A stretch of DNA of 34,152 nt from Mycobacterium scrofulaceum (GTDB taxonomy: Bacteria; Actinomycetota; Actinomycetes; Mycobacteriales; Mycobacteriaceae), in the NCBI RefSeq assembly GCF_002086735.1, contig NZ_MVIJ01000050.1, positions 1 to 34,152 on the forward strand, read 5' to 3'. A model generated the notes under the pieces. That model was given only the letters and a program-made list of their open reading frames with translations, was not told the DNA's origin and did no database searches. Positions within the stretch are counted from its first letter, which is position 1; each line of letters starts with the position of its first letter. Positions 1 to 7,873 of the stretch are shown here, piece by piece. The translations under genes were made by a program, and so were the position numbers.

Positions 1-96
1 CGTTCAACATGACTCGTTGATCGCGATGCGTGGACCAACGCCAAGATCCGAAGTCCACCAATTGACGGGACACTATCTGGCGCCAAAGCGCTTTCG

Positions 97-591
97 ATGA
101 CCGACGTCAGCGCTGAAGCGGGGATCCCCCGCGGAACGCTGTATCACTATTTCGGTAGGAAGCAGGACCTACTGTATGCGGTCGGCGTACGAGTCGTGAA
201 GCTGTTCGAAGGGGCGGTAGTCAACGCCGTCGAAGAGCGGCCCGAACTCGACGTTCGTGTCCGGGCGGTCGTAGAGGCAATGATCGACGTCGGCCGGGCG
301 CATCCGGAAATCATGCAGGTGATTGCCCTTGAACCGGGCTTCGGAGTGGACTTCTTGCAGCAGATCTTCCCGGAATTCGTCGGCGTGCTGGAAGAGCTAC
401 TGGCGCCGGCGCTGAGCTTGACCCTTGGCGTGCGGTCCATGGGTATGACCAGTGGTCAACTCTGTGAACTCATCCTTCGAATCGTAATGTCGGCGTACGT
501 CTTTCCGACTCGCGATGTGGCCGACCTGCCGCGCGCGATCCTGGCAATGCCATATCTGGCCCGGTGGACTCCCGACCAGTACCTGGTTTGA
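97..591 (+). CDS. TetR-family transcriptional regulator, N-terminally truncated (possible pseudogene)
   Basis: Residues 1-25 from the ATG at 97 form the second half of a TetR helix-turn-helix (GTLYHYF recognition helix), followed by an all-helical ligand domain. A normal TetR has about 25-30 further residues including helix 1. The same frame upstream reads GAKALSMTD, which matches GPKKLAMSD in the TetR at 8717-9319, so the homologous coding sequence continues upstream of this ATG. However, about five residues of helix 1 are missing and no ATG, GTG or TTG occurs in frame before the stop at 10-12. The C-terminal half (EPGF, then a segment ending near FPTRD) also resembles the 8717-9319 regulator (EPGF, then MPSRD), so both belong to one subfamily. 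It probably once controlled the adjacent catabolic genes; with an incomplete DNA-binding domain it may now be inactive. Confidence 0.75.
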   Translation: MTDVSAEAGIPRGTLYHYFGRKQDLLYAVGVRVVKLFEGAVVNAVEERPELDVRVRAVVEAMIDVGRAHPEIMQVIALEPGFGVDFLQQIFPEFVGVLEELLAPALSLTLGVRSMGMTSGQLCELILRIVMSAYVFPTRDVADLPRAILAMPYLARWTPDQYLV

Positions 592-620
592 AACCTGAGG
601 CGACCCCAAGCGTCGCCACG

Positions 621-845
621 TCACTCGCCCGCGTCGGCGCGGCGCACCGTGATGGCGCTGTCAGGACACGCCTCCGCACCTCGGCAAGCCTGCGCCTCGA
701 GTTCAGTCGGCACGCTCTCAGGTGCCACCGCGTATCCGGCGTCATCGATCGAGTAGACGTCGGGACCTTCGGCGGCACACAGGGTGTAGCCGCAGCACTT
801 CGACCGGTCGACAGTGATCAGAAGGGGTAGCTGGCTGTCTGCCAT
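621..845 (-). CDS. [3Fe-4S] ferredoxin, mycobacterial CYP/Rieske-associated type
   Basis: A 74-residue ferredoxin, the normal length for the small single-cluster family. Cluster ligands are C17 and C23 in the pattern C-x2-Y-x2-C plus C60 in a CP pair. The position that is Cys in [4Fe-4S] proteins is Y20, so a [3Fe-4S] cluster is expected. Two extra cysteines (C18, C54) are present. Such ferredoxins carry electrons to cytochrome P450s or, in clusters like this one, possibly to Rieske oxygenases. The start is supported by a GGAGGAG ribosome binding site. It is convergent with the truncated TetR gene and divergent from the monooxygenase operon. No ferredoxin reductase gene is nearby, so electrons must come from a reductase encoded elsewhere. 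Confidence 0.9.
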   Translation of the reverse strand: MADSQLPLLITVDRSKCCGYTLCAAEGPDVYSIDDAGYAVAPESVPTELEAQACRGAEACPDSAITVRRADAGE

Positions 846-905
846 GATGATCGGCTCCTCCGGTGGGCTGGGACGTGAAAACTACCCGAGGCAATTTCCA
901 GCATT

Positions 906-929
906 AGACATACTATACAGATGGTGTCT
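906..929. promoter_or_regulatory. Inverted repeat upstream of the ferredoxin gene (candidate TetR operator)
   Basis: AGACA (906-910) and TGTCT (925-929) form an inverted repeat with a 14-base spacer, in an AT-rich stretch about 60 bases upstream of the ferredoxin start. A further TGTCT follows at about 941. The two flanking TetR regulators make an operator plausible; binding is inferred only. Confidence 0.3.
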
Positions 930-1034
930 TAATCGCATATTGTCTCTCACGTGCGAGTGCGCGATCGCCATAGGAGCGCGGGCCAGCTGACCCGAAACAG
1001 CCTGCCACGGAATTGAATTCAGTGTCATCCGCCC

Positions 1035-1390
1035 CGGACCGCTACGTACGGGTCTGGGTGCTTTCCCTGTGGAGTGACCGCTGTGTGCGGCGTCGGCGCA
1101 GAAGGCAACCCAGTCAGCATGGCGGTGACCTCGTTCGTCTCGCTGTCGCTGGATCCGCCGTGGGGTGGCAGTCTGCCTGCCGAGCGCGTCCTTCTCCGGA
1201 GGATGCCTGCGTTCGGTATCGGGCACGGGCGACCGCTTCAGCGACATCGACCGGGAGCCTACGGGCGATGGGGTCGCGTTCGTGCCAGGTGCCTGGGGTG
1301 TGGGTGGAATGGAGGGTGTTCGATGAGGTTGCGGGCGGCGACCAACACCATCGCCGCGTTGAAGATTCATCGGCTGCACCTCAAGCCCGG
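1035..1390 (+). pseudogene. Flavin reductase (FMN-reductase domain) remnant, multiple frameshifts
   Basis: Three pieces of a flavin reductase occur in order but in three frames. From 1074 (frame 3) VTAVCG, NPVSM, TSF and SLDPP match the N-terminal FMN-binding part of the HsaB/HpaC-type reductases. From 1231 (frame 1) DRFSDIDREPTGDGVAF matches the following substrate segment. From 1301 (frame 2) WVEWRVFDEVAGGDQH matches the usual W-x-C/W..GDH motif. The catalytic His-containing end is not recoverable. Such reductases supply reduced flavin to two-component monooxygenases of exactly the type encoded directly downstream at 1663, so this was probably that enzyme's partner. With at least two frame changes it cannot make a functional protein. 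Boundaries are approximate. Confidence 0.7.
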
Positions 1391-1575
1391 CATTGCCCCA
1401 CAGGTGTTACGCGGCAGCGAATTTCGTCGGCTCGAGGTGGCCGTGAGCACCAAGGTCGCGTCGGGCCCACTCGGACGGTCCGATCAGATCACCGGTGCGC
1501 GTCGGCTCCCGTGCGAAGGAACTTCAGCCAAGACCTTGACCACACGGTGACGATGAACACATAATACAAGTAATG

Positions 1576-1603
1576 TTCAAATAGGACTTTTCATTCAAGT
1601 AGG
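1576..1603 (+). promoter_or_regulatory. Direct repeats upstream of the monooxygenase operon
   Basis: TTCAAATAGG (1576-1585) and TTCAAGTAGG (1594-1603) are 10-base direct repeats, 9 of 10 identical, 18 bases apart, in the AT-rich stretch before the operon start at 1663. TTCAAATA also occurs on the minus strand at 9392-9399, upstream of the TetR gene at 8717-9319, which hints at a shared operator. The stretch 1391-1575 shows no other feature. Confidence 0.3.
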
Positions 1604-1662
1604 CCGACGCGAGAACAAGCAGGCTGGCGAAGCCCTAACCATGGTCAATTGGAGGACCCCAC

Positions 1663-2844
1663 ATGACAGCCCTCGAGGCCGAGACCACCACCGTGCTGGA
1701 CGCCGTTCGGGCGCTCGTTCCCGAGATCGCCCAGCGCGCGGATGAGATCGAGGCGGCCAAGCTGATCCCAGCCGATTTAATCCAACGGCTCACGGATGCA
1801 GGGGCTTTCAGGATGTTTGTGCCTCGCCAGTACGGCGGCGAAGAGATGACCCTCCTCGAGGCCATGGCTGTCATCGAAGAGGTCGCGAAGGCCGACGCCT
1901 CGGCCGGGTGGACCGTGATGATTGGTGCTGACTTCGCGCCGGTATTCGGCCGTTTTCCCCAGAACGTCCTCGACGGAGAAATTTATCCAGAAGGACCCGA
2001 CACCATGGCCCGCGGGGCGTTCGCGCCCAAGGGTGTGGCGATCCGCACCGACGGTGGCTATCTCGTCAACGGTCAGTGGCCCCTCGCCAGCGGTAGTTAT
2101 GAGCACCAGTGGATGATGGGCAGCTGCATCGTGCTGCAGCAGGGCGCGCCGGTCATGACCGACGCGGGTGTGCCCGAGATGGTGCTCGCGATGGTGCCTG
2201 CAGAGCAGGCTGATTTCGTTCAGACATGGGATTCTGTTGGATTGCGCGGGACGAGCAGCAATGACTTTGTGCTCAAGGATGTATTCGTTCCCGATGAGCA
2301 TGTCGGTAACTTCTTCGGACCGGCCACCGTCGACACCACGCTGTTCCGGTTGCCTATCCGCTTGGCGCTCGGCCCGACCCATGTCGCGGTGGTCGTGGGA
2401 ATCGCCGAGGGTGCTCTGAGCGACCTTCGTCAGTTGGCCAAGACGAAACGACCCGCGTTCAACCCCACGATGCGACTGGCTGAAGACCCCGTATTCCAGT
2501 ACCGGCTAGGGCAACTCGACGTCCGGTTGGGTTCGGTTCGTGCGCTGGCCGAGAAAGAGGTCCGGCTGATGTGGGACGCAGCGTCGGCAGGCGAACCCAT
2601 CTCGCCGCTGCAGGCCACCCGCCAGCGCGCAATGGTGGCACGGGCCCACACCGAGTGTGTCGAGATCGTCAACGAGGCGTTCGGACTTGCAGGCAGCACC
2701 GCCATGTACAACAAGTCGATTTTGCAGCGACGCCTTCGCGACGTGCGGACGGCGGCGCAACACGCCGCCGCCAGTGGAGAGATCTACACGATCGTCGGGG
2801 CGCTGCTCGCGGGAGAGGACGTCCCGCCGGCCGCCTTGGCCTAG
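1663..2844 (+). CDS. Acyl-CoA dehydrogenase-fold flavin-dependent monooxygenase (oxygenase component)
   Basis: 393 residues, the usual length for two-component, class D flavin monooxygenases such as HsaA and HpaB relatives. The N-terminal helical domain (about 1-115) contains the family pattern around FVPRQYGG and ADASAGW. The beta-barrel middle domain (about 120-225) contains DSVGLRGTSSNDF, and the C-terminal four-helix domain (about 230-393) is of the Acyl-CoA_dh_2 type and ends in the R-R-L-R-D region. Members use reduced flavin from a separate reductase to hydroxylate aromatic or polycyclic substrates. The start has a GGAGGA site 8-10 bases upstream. It heads the catabolic operon, and its likely reductase partner upstream is a pseudogene, so another reductase must serve it. 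A true acyl-CoA dehydrogenase role is less likely because the catalytic Glu region of that family is not evident. Confidence 0.85.
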   Translation: MTALEAETTTVLDAVRALVPEIAQRADEIEAAKLIPADLIQRLTDAGAFRMFVPRQYGGEEMTLLEAMAVIEEVAKADASAGWTVMIGADFAPVFGRFPQNVLDGEIYPEGPDTMARGAFAPKGVAIRTDGGYLVNGQWPLASGSYEHQWMMGSCIVLQQGAPVMTDAGVPEMVLAMVPAEQADFVQTWDSVGLRGTSSNDFVLKDVFVPDEHVGNFFGPATVDTTLFRLPIRLALGPTHVAVVVGIAEGALSDLRQLAKTKRPAFNPTMRLAEDPVFQYRLGQLDVRLGSVRALAEKEVRLMWDAASAGEPISPLQATRQRAMVARAHTECVEIVNEAFGLAGSTAMYNKSILQRRLRDVRTAAQHAAASGEIYTIVGALLAGEDVPPAALA

Positions 2845-2863
2845 CGGTGGGACATCCGACACG

Positions 2864-3310
2864 ATGACAACAGACGCGATGACGCCGCAGGACGTGACGC
2901 TCCACTGGGAGCTCAGCCGCCTGAACAACGCTTTCGTCTACTTTATGGACAATGGTGAATTCGATTCAATGATCCGGCTTTTCACCTCTGACGCGGTGTT
3001 TGACCGGGCCGGAATCGTCCATCACGGCCATGAGGAGATGCGTCAGGGGATGCGTGATCGGCCGAAGGTGACCACTCGTCACTTGTTGACGAACTTTTAT
3101 TTGACCAAGGCCGACGACGACTCCGCGGAGGCGGTGGTCTGCGCCATGGTTTATCACGGTCCGCTCGCGAATGACGGCGAACCGGTGGTCTACGCCACTG
3201 ACAACGGACGAGTCATCGAGTTTCACGACACGTACGCCAAAACCCCGGAGGGCTGGCGCATCTCGTCACGGATCGCGCGCCCGATCTTCACTCCCGAGGT
3301 ATGGCCGTGA
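2864..3310 (+). CDS. NTF2/SnoaL-fold protein, ring-hydroxylating dioxygenase beta-like
   Basis: 148 residues from the ATG at 2864, 19 bases after the monooxygenase stop. The longer frame upstream overlaps the monooxygenase and lacks homology, so this start is preferred. The sequence follows the SnoaL_4 pattern: an N-terminal helix (LNNAFVYFMDNGEFDSMIRLF), TSDAVFDRAG, the central strand pair, and a C-terminal strand ending WRISSRIARPIF. This fold covers small isomerases, cyclases and dioxygenase beta subunits; without an assigned substrate the reaction is unknown. An Asp-rich pocket is typical but no catalytic residue can be assigned. It is probably co-transcribed with its neighbours and acts on an intermediate of the same pathway. 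Confidence 0.8.
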   Translation: MTTDAMTPQDVTLHWELSRLNNAFVYFMDNGEFDSMIRLFTSDAVFDRAGIVHHGHEEMRQGMRDRPKVTTRHLLTNFYLTKADDDSAEAVVCAMVYHGPLANDGEPVVYATDNGRVIEFHDTYAKTPEGWRISSRIARPIFTPEVWP

Positions 3311-3336
3311 CCGGCAGGACAACGGAAGCGAGTCCC

Positions 3337-3744
3337 ATGGCTGAGAACCAGCATGATGTGTTGGCCACCGTCGAACGGTTCGTCGCCGCGCTGACGACTG
3401 GCGATGCCGCCAATCTCGACGCGCTGTTCACGGACGACGCGGTGATTTGGCACAACTACGACCAGGTCGAACAGCCGGCCAGGCAGGCGCTTGCCGCATT
3501 GGCCGGGCTGGCGGCACTTGCGCCCCGGTATGAGATTGCAGGTCGCGACTTGGTCGGCGACGCCTGCGTTCAACGCCACGCGGTCCACCTCACGCTGCCC
3601 GGAGGCCAGCAGGCCTCCATCCCCGCCATCCAGCGAATCTCCGTGGTGCACGGTCAAATTCGGCGGATCGACGAATACATGGATTCGGCCCAAATGGCGG
3701 CCGCAATGCAAGCATTACAAGCCAGCCCGCAGACCCCGGTGTGA
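3337..3744 (+). CDS. SnoaL-like / ketosteroid-isomerase-fold protein
   Basis: 135 residues. The start at 3337 is preferred because GGAAG lies 8 bases upstream and the domain begins directly after it (HDVLATVERFVAALTTGDAANLDALFTDDAVIWHN). An upstream ATG at 3301, overlapping the previous gene by 10 bases, would add 12 residues. The pattern of a long first helix, a DDAV-W motif and a last strand pair (ISVVHGQIRRIDEYMD) is characteristic of the SnoaL/DUF4440 branch of the NTF2 fold. It is the second of three NTF2-fold proteins in this cluster. Enzymes of this fold isomerise or dehydrate ring compounds; a specific reaction cannot be assigned. Confidence 0.75.
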   Translation: MAENQHDVLATVERFVAALTTGDAANLDALFTDDAVIWHNYDQVEQPARQALAALAGLAALAPRYEIAGRDLVGDACVQRHAVHLTLPGGQQASIPAIQRISVVHGQIRRIDEYMDSAQMAAAMQALQASPQTPV

Positions 3745-3781
3745 CCGGACCTATATCCCAACCACGAGAAGGACGCTCCCG

Positions 3782-4360
3782 ATGCCCGCAATCACAGACA
3801 AGTTCACCGGTGAACCTGTCCTGAAGCTCCAGCGCCTGGGTCACGGCACCCTCGAGACCATGGATCTGGCCAGGGCGCGTCGCTTCTATGAGGAAGTGCT
3901 GGGCTTGGAGGTGATTCAGCCGAGCAGCAGGTCGATGATGATCCGGCTGGGAACCAACCACGCCTACGCCGTGGTGGAGACCGGCAAGGCGAGCACGATG
4001 ACCATGCTGGCACACAACGGGCTCGACGTCGGCAGCGTGGAAGAGGTCTACGCCGCGCACGAAAAGCTGCTCGAGATCAAAGACCAGTGGGGAATCAAGC
4101 AGATCACCGAGCCCCGTCACATGCACGGCGACACGTCCTTTTACTTCACCGATCCCGATGGCAACTGGTGGGAGATCGTGGCGGTCCGCGAGAATGGCTA
4201 CGCTGCAGACTTCGCCGATCGGGACCGGGATCTCACCGGTCTGCACGAGTTCGACGGCGAGACGGGAAACGTGAACTTCAGCCACACCCACGATCCCGAC
4301 TTCCGCGGACGGGTCCGTCAGGTCATCGAAGCCAAAGCCGCACCCGAGAGCACCGCATAA
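3782..4360 (+). CDS. VOC-superfamily protein, extradiol ring-cleavage dioxygenase-like
   Basis: 192 residues from the ATG at 3782, which has a GAGAAGGA site 8 bases upstream. Vicinal-oxygen-chelate repeats are visible: LGHGTLETMDLARARRFYEEVLGLEV (about 19-44) and DPDGNWWEI (124-132). The expected metal ligands are H21, H78 and E131, the 2-His-1-Glu triad of type I extradiol dioxygenases and glyoxalases. It has one module pair, about half the length of two-domain extradiol enzymes such as BphC or HsaC. In this context it may open the ring made by the Rieske oxygenase and the dehydrogenase. A glyoxalase-like isomerase role remains possible. It is separated by only 37 bases from the preceding gene and overlaps the next gene by one base. 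Confidence 0.8.
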   Translation: MPAITDKFTGEPVLKLQRLGHGTLETMDLARARRFYEEVLGLEVIQPSSRSMMIRLGTNHAYAVVETGKASTMTMLAHNGLDVGSVEEVYAAHEKLLEIKDQWGIKQITEPRHMHGDTSFYFTDPDGNWWEIVAVRENGYAADFADRDRDLTGLHEFDGETGNVNFSHTHDPDFRGRVRQVIEAKAAPESTA

Positions 4361-5178
4361 TGGGCCGGTTGGACGGTAAGGTCGCCGTCGTCACGGGCGC
4401 CGGCAAGGGAATCGGCTGCGGTATCGCTCGCCGGTTCGCCCGCGAAGGCGCCAAAGTCGTGGTCGCCGAACTGGATTCGGATGCGGGCAAGCAGGTGGTC
4501 GGGGACCTCGTTGAGCTCGGTGGCCAAGGGTTGTTCGTGCAGACCGATGTGTCCCGAAAGACCGATATCGAGGGCGCCATCGCTGCCGCCCAGGAGTCCT
4601 TCGGCGGCTTGGACATTCTGGTGAACAACGCCATCGCTCTGACGCCGGACGTCCCTTTGGAGTACAAGACGGACGAAATGCTCGAGCAGACGATGAAAGT
4701 CGGGCTCTGGAGCGTCTGGTGGGGCATGCAGACCGCGTTCCCACTGTTGAAGGACCGCGGCGGAGGCCGCATCATCAACTTCTATTCGATCGACGCGGAC
4801 GACGGCCACTGGGTGCACGCTGATTACAACACCGCGAAGGGTGGCGTGCAGGCGCTGACACGGACCGCCGGGTTCCAATGGGCCCGGCACAACATCTGTG
4901 TCAACGCCATCGCTCCGATAGCCGCATCGGCCGCATTCGAAAAGATGGTGGCCGACAACCCAGAACTGGGTGCGGCGATTCCAACGATGATTCCGATGGG
5001 ACGCATGGGTGATCCGGAAGAGGACATCGCCCCGGTGGTGGCTTTCCTGGCCAGCGACGAAGCCCGCTTCATCACCGGGGCCACGATCCCGGTTGACGGC
5101 GGCCTGCACGTGCCTCGGGTGAACACCAAACCACCGGATCCCTCGGTGTTCGACTCTGCGCCGGCCAGTGGGCAATAA
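4360..5178 (+). CDS. Short-chain dehydrogenase/reductase (SDR)
   Basis: 272 residues, a classical SDR. The Rossmann motif TGAGKGIG is at 12-19, the NNA motif at 89-91, and the catalytic Ser-Tyr-Lys are S143, Y156 and K160 (YNTAK). The fourth catalytic residue, usually Asn in the N-x-x-G segment near 115, appears to be Gly. A C-terminal PVDGG motif is present, followed by a tail of about 20 residues. E37 at the end of the second strand favours NAD over NADP. The start overlaps the VOC stop codon (TAATG), so translation is probably coupled. The likely role is oxidation of a dihydrodiol or hydroxy intermediate. The frame can be extended upstream through the VOC gene, but that part is only an overlap. 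Confidence 0.9.
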   Translation: MGRLDGKVAVVTGAGKGIGCGIARRFAREGAKVVVAELDSDAGKQVVGDLVELGGQGLFVQTDVSRKTDIEGAIAAAQESFGGLDILVNNAIALTPDVPLEYKTDEMLEQTMKVGLWSVWWGMQTAFPLLKDRGGGRIINFYSIDADDGHWVHADYNTAKGGVQALTRTAGFQWARHNICVNAIAPIAASAAFEKMVADNPELGAAIPTMIPMGRMGDPEEDIAPVVAFLASDEARFITGATIPVDGGLHVPRVNTKPPDPSVFDSAPASGQ

Positions 5179-5197
5179 CTAAGGAATAGGAGCAAAA

Positions 5198-6604
5198 ATG
5201 ACTATAGATGAGGTGAAACACGCTCCGACCGGACCTGTTCTTTCGGACGGGACCCCGCTGTCGGAGCTGATCGACAAAGACTTCCGGGAGGTATCGCTTC
5301 GGGTTCTGACCGACCCCGAGCTTTACCAACTGGAGCTGAAACAGCTGTTTGCCAAGGCGTGGACGGTCGTGGCGCACGAGGACGAAGTCCCAAATGTCGA
5401 CGACTACGTACTTCGGTATGTCGGCGAAGATCAGGTGATCGTCAGCCGGGCGGCGGATAACACCTTCACGGTGGCGCTCAACGTGTGCGCACACCGGGCT
5501 GCCAAGGTGTGCCGGTTCGAGGCCGGCAACGCCAAGACATTCCAATGTGCCTACCACGGTTGGGTTTACAAGTCCGACGGCAGCTTCGTCGGCGCACCCA
5601 TCGCTCGGGAGGACATGCACGGGCTGTTGCGGCCCAAGTCTGAGCTTGGTCTGACCAAGGGTCGGGCAGAGACCTACTGCGGCATGATCTTCGTCACCTT
5701 CGACGAGAACGCCCCGACCCTGCGCGAGTACCTCGGCCCGATGACCTGGTACTGGGACCTGATGTTCGACCGCACGCCCGGTGGTATGACGGTGCTCGGC
5801 CACCCGCAGCGGTTCATCATCAAGGCGAACTGGAAGAGCGCCGCCGAGCAGTTCGCCGGAGACATCTTCCACACGCTGTCGCTGCACCGTTCGATGCAGG
5901 AACTGCAACTGCTCTCCACCGAGGGCGAGTCACAGGAGCCGGCAATGGCCGGCGTCAGCGCCAGCCACAAAGGCCATTTCGTGCGGTGCTTCGATCTGAC
6001 CAACGAGCACTACGTCAATGCCCTCAAGGGCAAAAATCTTGCGGACATGTCGCCGCTGGAGCGGCTGCACCTGGTTCCCCCGCCGGGGATGTCACCGGAG
6101 ATGGTAAAGGGGCTGCCAGATCGATTCGACGATGGGCAACTGAAGATCCTTGCGGGGTACACCCCGCAGGTCGGTCAGCTGTGGCCGAATACGGCTGCGC
6201 TTTGCATGCCGTTCCAATTCCCCGACGGCACCCCGTCGGCCTTCCTCAGCTGGCGGGTCTGGGTACCCAGGGGACCGGAACACTTCGAGCTGTTCCATTG
6301 GAGTTTGGTCGAACGCGACGCGCCTGAGGAGCTCCGCGACACCGTGAACCTGATGACGGCGGCCACCTTTGGTATCAGCGGTTTCGTCGAGGCCGACGAC
6401 ACCGACACGTGGCCCATGCAGACTTATGCCTCCAAGGGTGCGCTTGGAGCCCAGCAGAAGCTGCGTTACCAGGCGATCACCGGCGAAAACAAGCCCAGTG
6501 ATTGGCCGGGTCCGGCGCAGGTCTATGCCGGGTTCCCGAAGGATGACACGCAGTGGAATTTCTGGCTGCGCTACAGCGAGTTCATGGAAGGGAGAGCGTG
6601 GTGA
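5198..6604 (+). CDS. Rieske non-heme iron oxygenase, alpha (catalytic) subunit
   Basis: 468 residues, normal for the large subunit of aromatic ring-hydroxylating dioxygenases. The Rieske [2Fe-2S] motif C97-x-H99-x17-C117-x2-H120 is intact. The mononuclear iron site is visible as D222 (bridging), H225 and H230 in GDIFHT...LH, with the acidic ligand expected in the EADD segment at 398-401. It would add both atoms of oxygen to an aromatic ring or hydroxylate it, using electrons from a ferredoxin, plausibly the one at 621-845. The start follows AGGAATAGGAG. It lies 19 bases after the SDR gene and overlaps the beta subunit, so the pair should be made together. The substrate cannot be inferred from sequence alone. 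Confidence 0.93.
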   Translation: MTIDEVKHAPTGPVLSDGTPLSELIDKDFREVSLRVLTDPELYQLELKQLFAKAWTVVAHEDEVPNVDDYVLRYVGEDQVIVSRAADNTFTVALNVCAHRAAKVCRFEAGNAKTFQCAYHGWVYKSDGSFVGAPIAREDMHGLLRPKSELGLTKGRAETYCGMIFVTFDENAPTLREYLGPMTWYWDLMFDRTPGGMTVLGHPQRFIIKANWKSAAEQFAGDIFHTLSLHRSMQELQLLSTEGESQEPAMAGVSASHKGHFVRCFDLTNEHYVNALKGKNLADMSPLERLHLVPPPGMSPEMVKGLPDRFDDGQLKILAGYTPQVGQLWPNTAALCMPFQFPDGTPSAFLSWRVWVPRGPEHFELFHWSLVERDAPEELRDTVNLMTAATFGISGFVEADDTDTWPMQTYASKGALGAQQKLRYQAITGENKPSDWPGPAQVYAGFPKDDTQWNFWLRYSEFMEGRAW

Positions 6605-7197
6605 CCACGGAAGCAACTCGAGAACGGGTGGTGCCCGCCGCACGGGCAACAATGGGGACCGTCGACTACCCGACGCCTAAGGGCAAGCGGATCAAGGTCA
6701 CCGACCCGCGGCACCTTGAGATCGTCGCGTGGCTGGAAGACGAGTCGACCCTTCTCGACGAGGACGACCTGACCGGCTGGCTGGCGCTGCTCGCGCCCGA
6801 CATCATCTACCGGGCACCGGTGCGGACCACCCGCGATCACCGGACCAAGGGGGTGTTCGAGGCGGAGATGTACCACTTCAACGAGAACATCATGACCCTG
6901 ATGTTGAAGCTGATGCGATTGACCCAGACCGACAGCGCCTGGTCGGAGAATCCGCTGTCCCGGACGCAGCGGATCGTGCACAAGGTGCGGTCATACGAGA
7001 CCGAAAAGGCAGGCGAATACGAGGTCTTCAGCTCCATCGTGCTCATCCGGTCGCGCTATGACGAGCCGGCACTGGAGTTCCTGCCGGCCCGCCGGGTCGA
7101 CACCATCCGGACGGGTGACGAGTGGAAGCTCGCAGCGCGGACGGTCTATTTCGAGCAGGCCACGCTGGGGGTGCAGAACCTGGCCGTCTATTTGTAG
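6601..7197 (+). CDS. Ring-hydroxylating dioxygenase beta subunit
   Basis: 198 residues from GTG at 6601, which overlaps the alpha stop codon (GTGA) and has GAAGGGAG upstream; GTG at 6598 is an equally possible start one codon earlier. The longer ATG frame upstream lies inside the alpha gene and is not used. The sequence shows the beta-subunit pattern of the NTF2 fold: EIVAWLEDESTLLDEDDLTGWLALLAPDIIYRAPVRTT near 36-73 and a C-terminal TGDEWKLAARTVYFEQATLG. Such subunits pair with alpha to form the alpha3beta3 oxygenase and support assembly. This is the third NTF2-fold protein of the operon. It is followed by about 100 bases with no gene. Confidence 0.9.
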   Translation: MTTEATRERVVPAARATMGTVDYPTPKGKRIKVTDPRHLEIVAWLEDESTLLDEDDLTGWLALLAPDIIYRAPVRTTRDHRTKGVFEAEMYHFNENIMTLMLKLMRLTQTDSAWSENPLSRTQRIVHKVRSYETEKAGEYEVFSSIVLIRSRYDEPALEFLPARRVDTIRTGDEWKLAARTVYFEQATLGVQNLAVYL

Positions 7198-7297
7198 TCC
7201 GTTACCCGTATCCGGTCCTCAGTAAAGCTGACTACCTATCGAGATGTTGGCTGAGTGTCTACCTGCATGGCCGGCACTCTGACGTCAAAGGTGTGAA

Positions 7298-7873
7298 TTG
7301 TCTTCTGCAACAGACGAGATGCCCGGTTATTTGCCTGGCATTTGGGCAATCGATCCAGCGCGGTCCGGTCTCACCTTCTCGGTCGGCCACCTCGGGGTGC
7401 ACACCGTGCGTGGGACGCTCAGCGTGTCAGGCCGGATCGTCATGGCCGAAGATCCGCTCGATTCGGCGGTTGACGCGACGATCGACCTCGGCTCGGTCAA
7501 CACCGGAAGCAAGGGCCGGGACGAGGCGATCCGGTCGGCGCACCTACTCGACGTATCCAGCCGGCCCACGGCGACCTACCGGTCCCAGCGGCTGGATCTC
7601 GCCGAACCTCCCGGTGAATTCCTGCTACATGGAGATCTGGAATTGCTGGGTGTCACGCGGGAAGTACCGATGCGGATCCGGCTGCAGCGCTCCACCTCTG
7701 GTGGTTCGCACCAGCCGGTCATCACCGCGGCGGGCGAGTTCACCCGCCGCGACTTCGGGTTGATATATCAGGCCCGGCCGCGCTTCCTCGATCGCGCGAT
7801 CTCGTCGAGTGTGGGCGTTAAGGTACGGCTCGAGGCGGCGTCAGCCGCCGCGACCGAAGGGATAGGACGCTGA
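7298..7873 (+). CDS. YceI-family lipid-binding protein
   Basis: 191 residues. The YceI domain fills almost the whole protein: GIWAIDPARSGLTFSVGHLGVHTVRGTL at about 15-42, DPLDSAVDATIDLGSVNTGSKGRDE near 50-75, then the HLLDVSSRPTATY segment and LLGVTREVPM. Family members are extended lipocalin-like barrels that bind isoprenoid or other long hydrophobic ligands. No signal peptide is present, so it should be cytoplasmic. The TTG at 7298 has AAAGGTG upstream and is preferred over the ATG at 7319, which has a poor ribosome binding site. It may carry a hydrophobic substrate or intermediate of the pathway. The stop codon overlaps the start of the next gene. Confidence 0.85.
   Translation: MSSATDEMPGYLPGIWAIDPARSGLTFSVGHLGVHTVRGTLSVSGRIVMAEDPLDSAVDATIDLGSVNTGSKGRDEAIRSAHLLDVSSRPTATYRSQRLDLAEPPGEFLLHGDLELLGVTREVPMRIRLQRSTSGGSHQPVITAAGEFTRRDFGLIYQARPRFLDRAISSSVGVKVRLEAASAAATEGIGR

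Noticed and set aside
4318..5175. Minus-strand frame of 285 residues opposite the SDR gene
   Set aside because: The plus strand carries an intact SDR with all motifs; the minus frame has no homology features.
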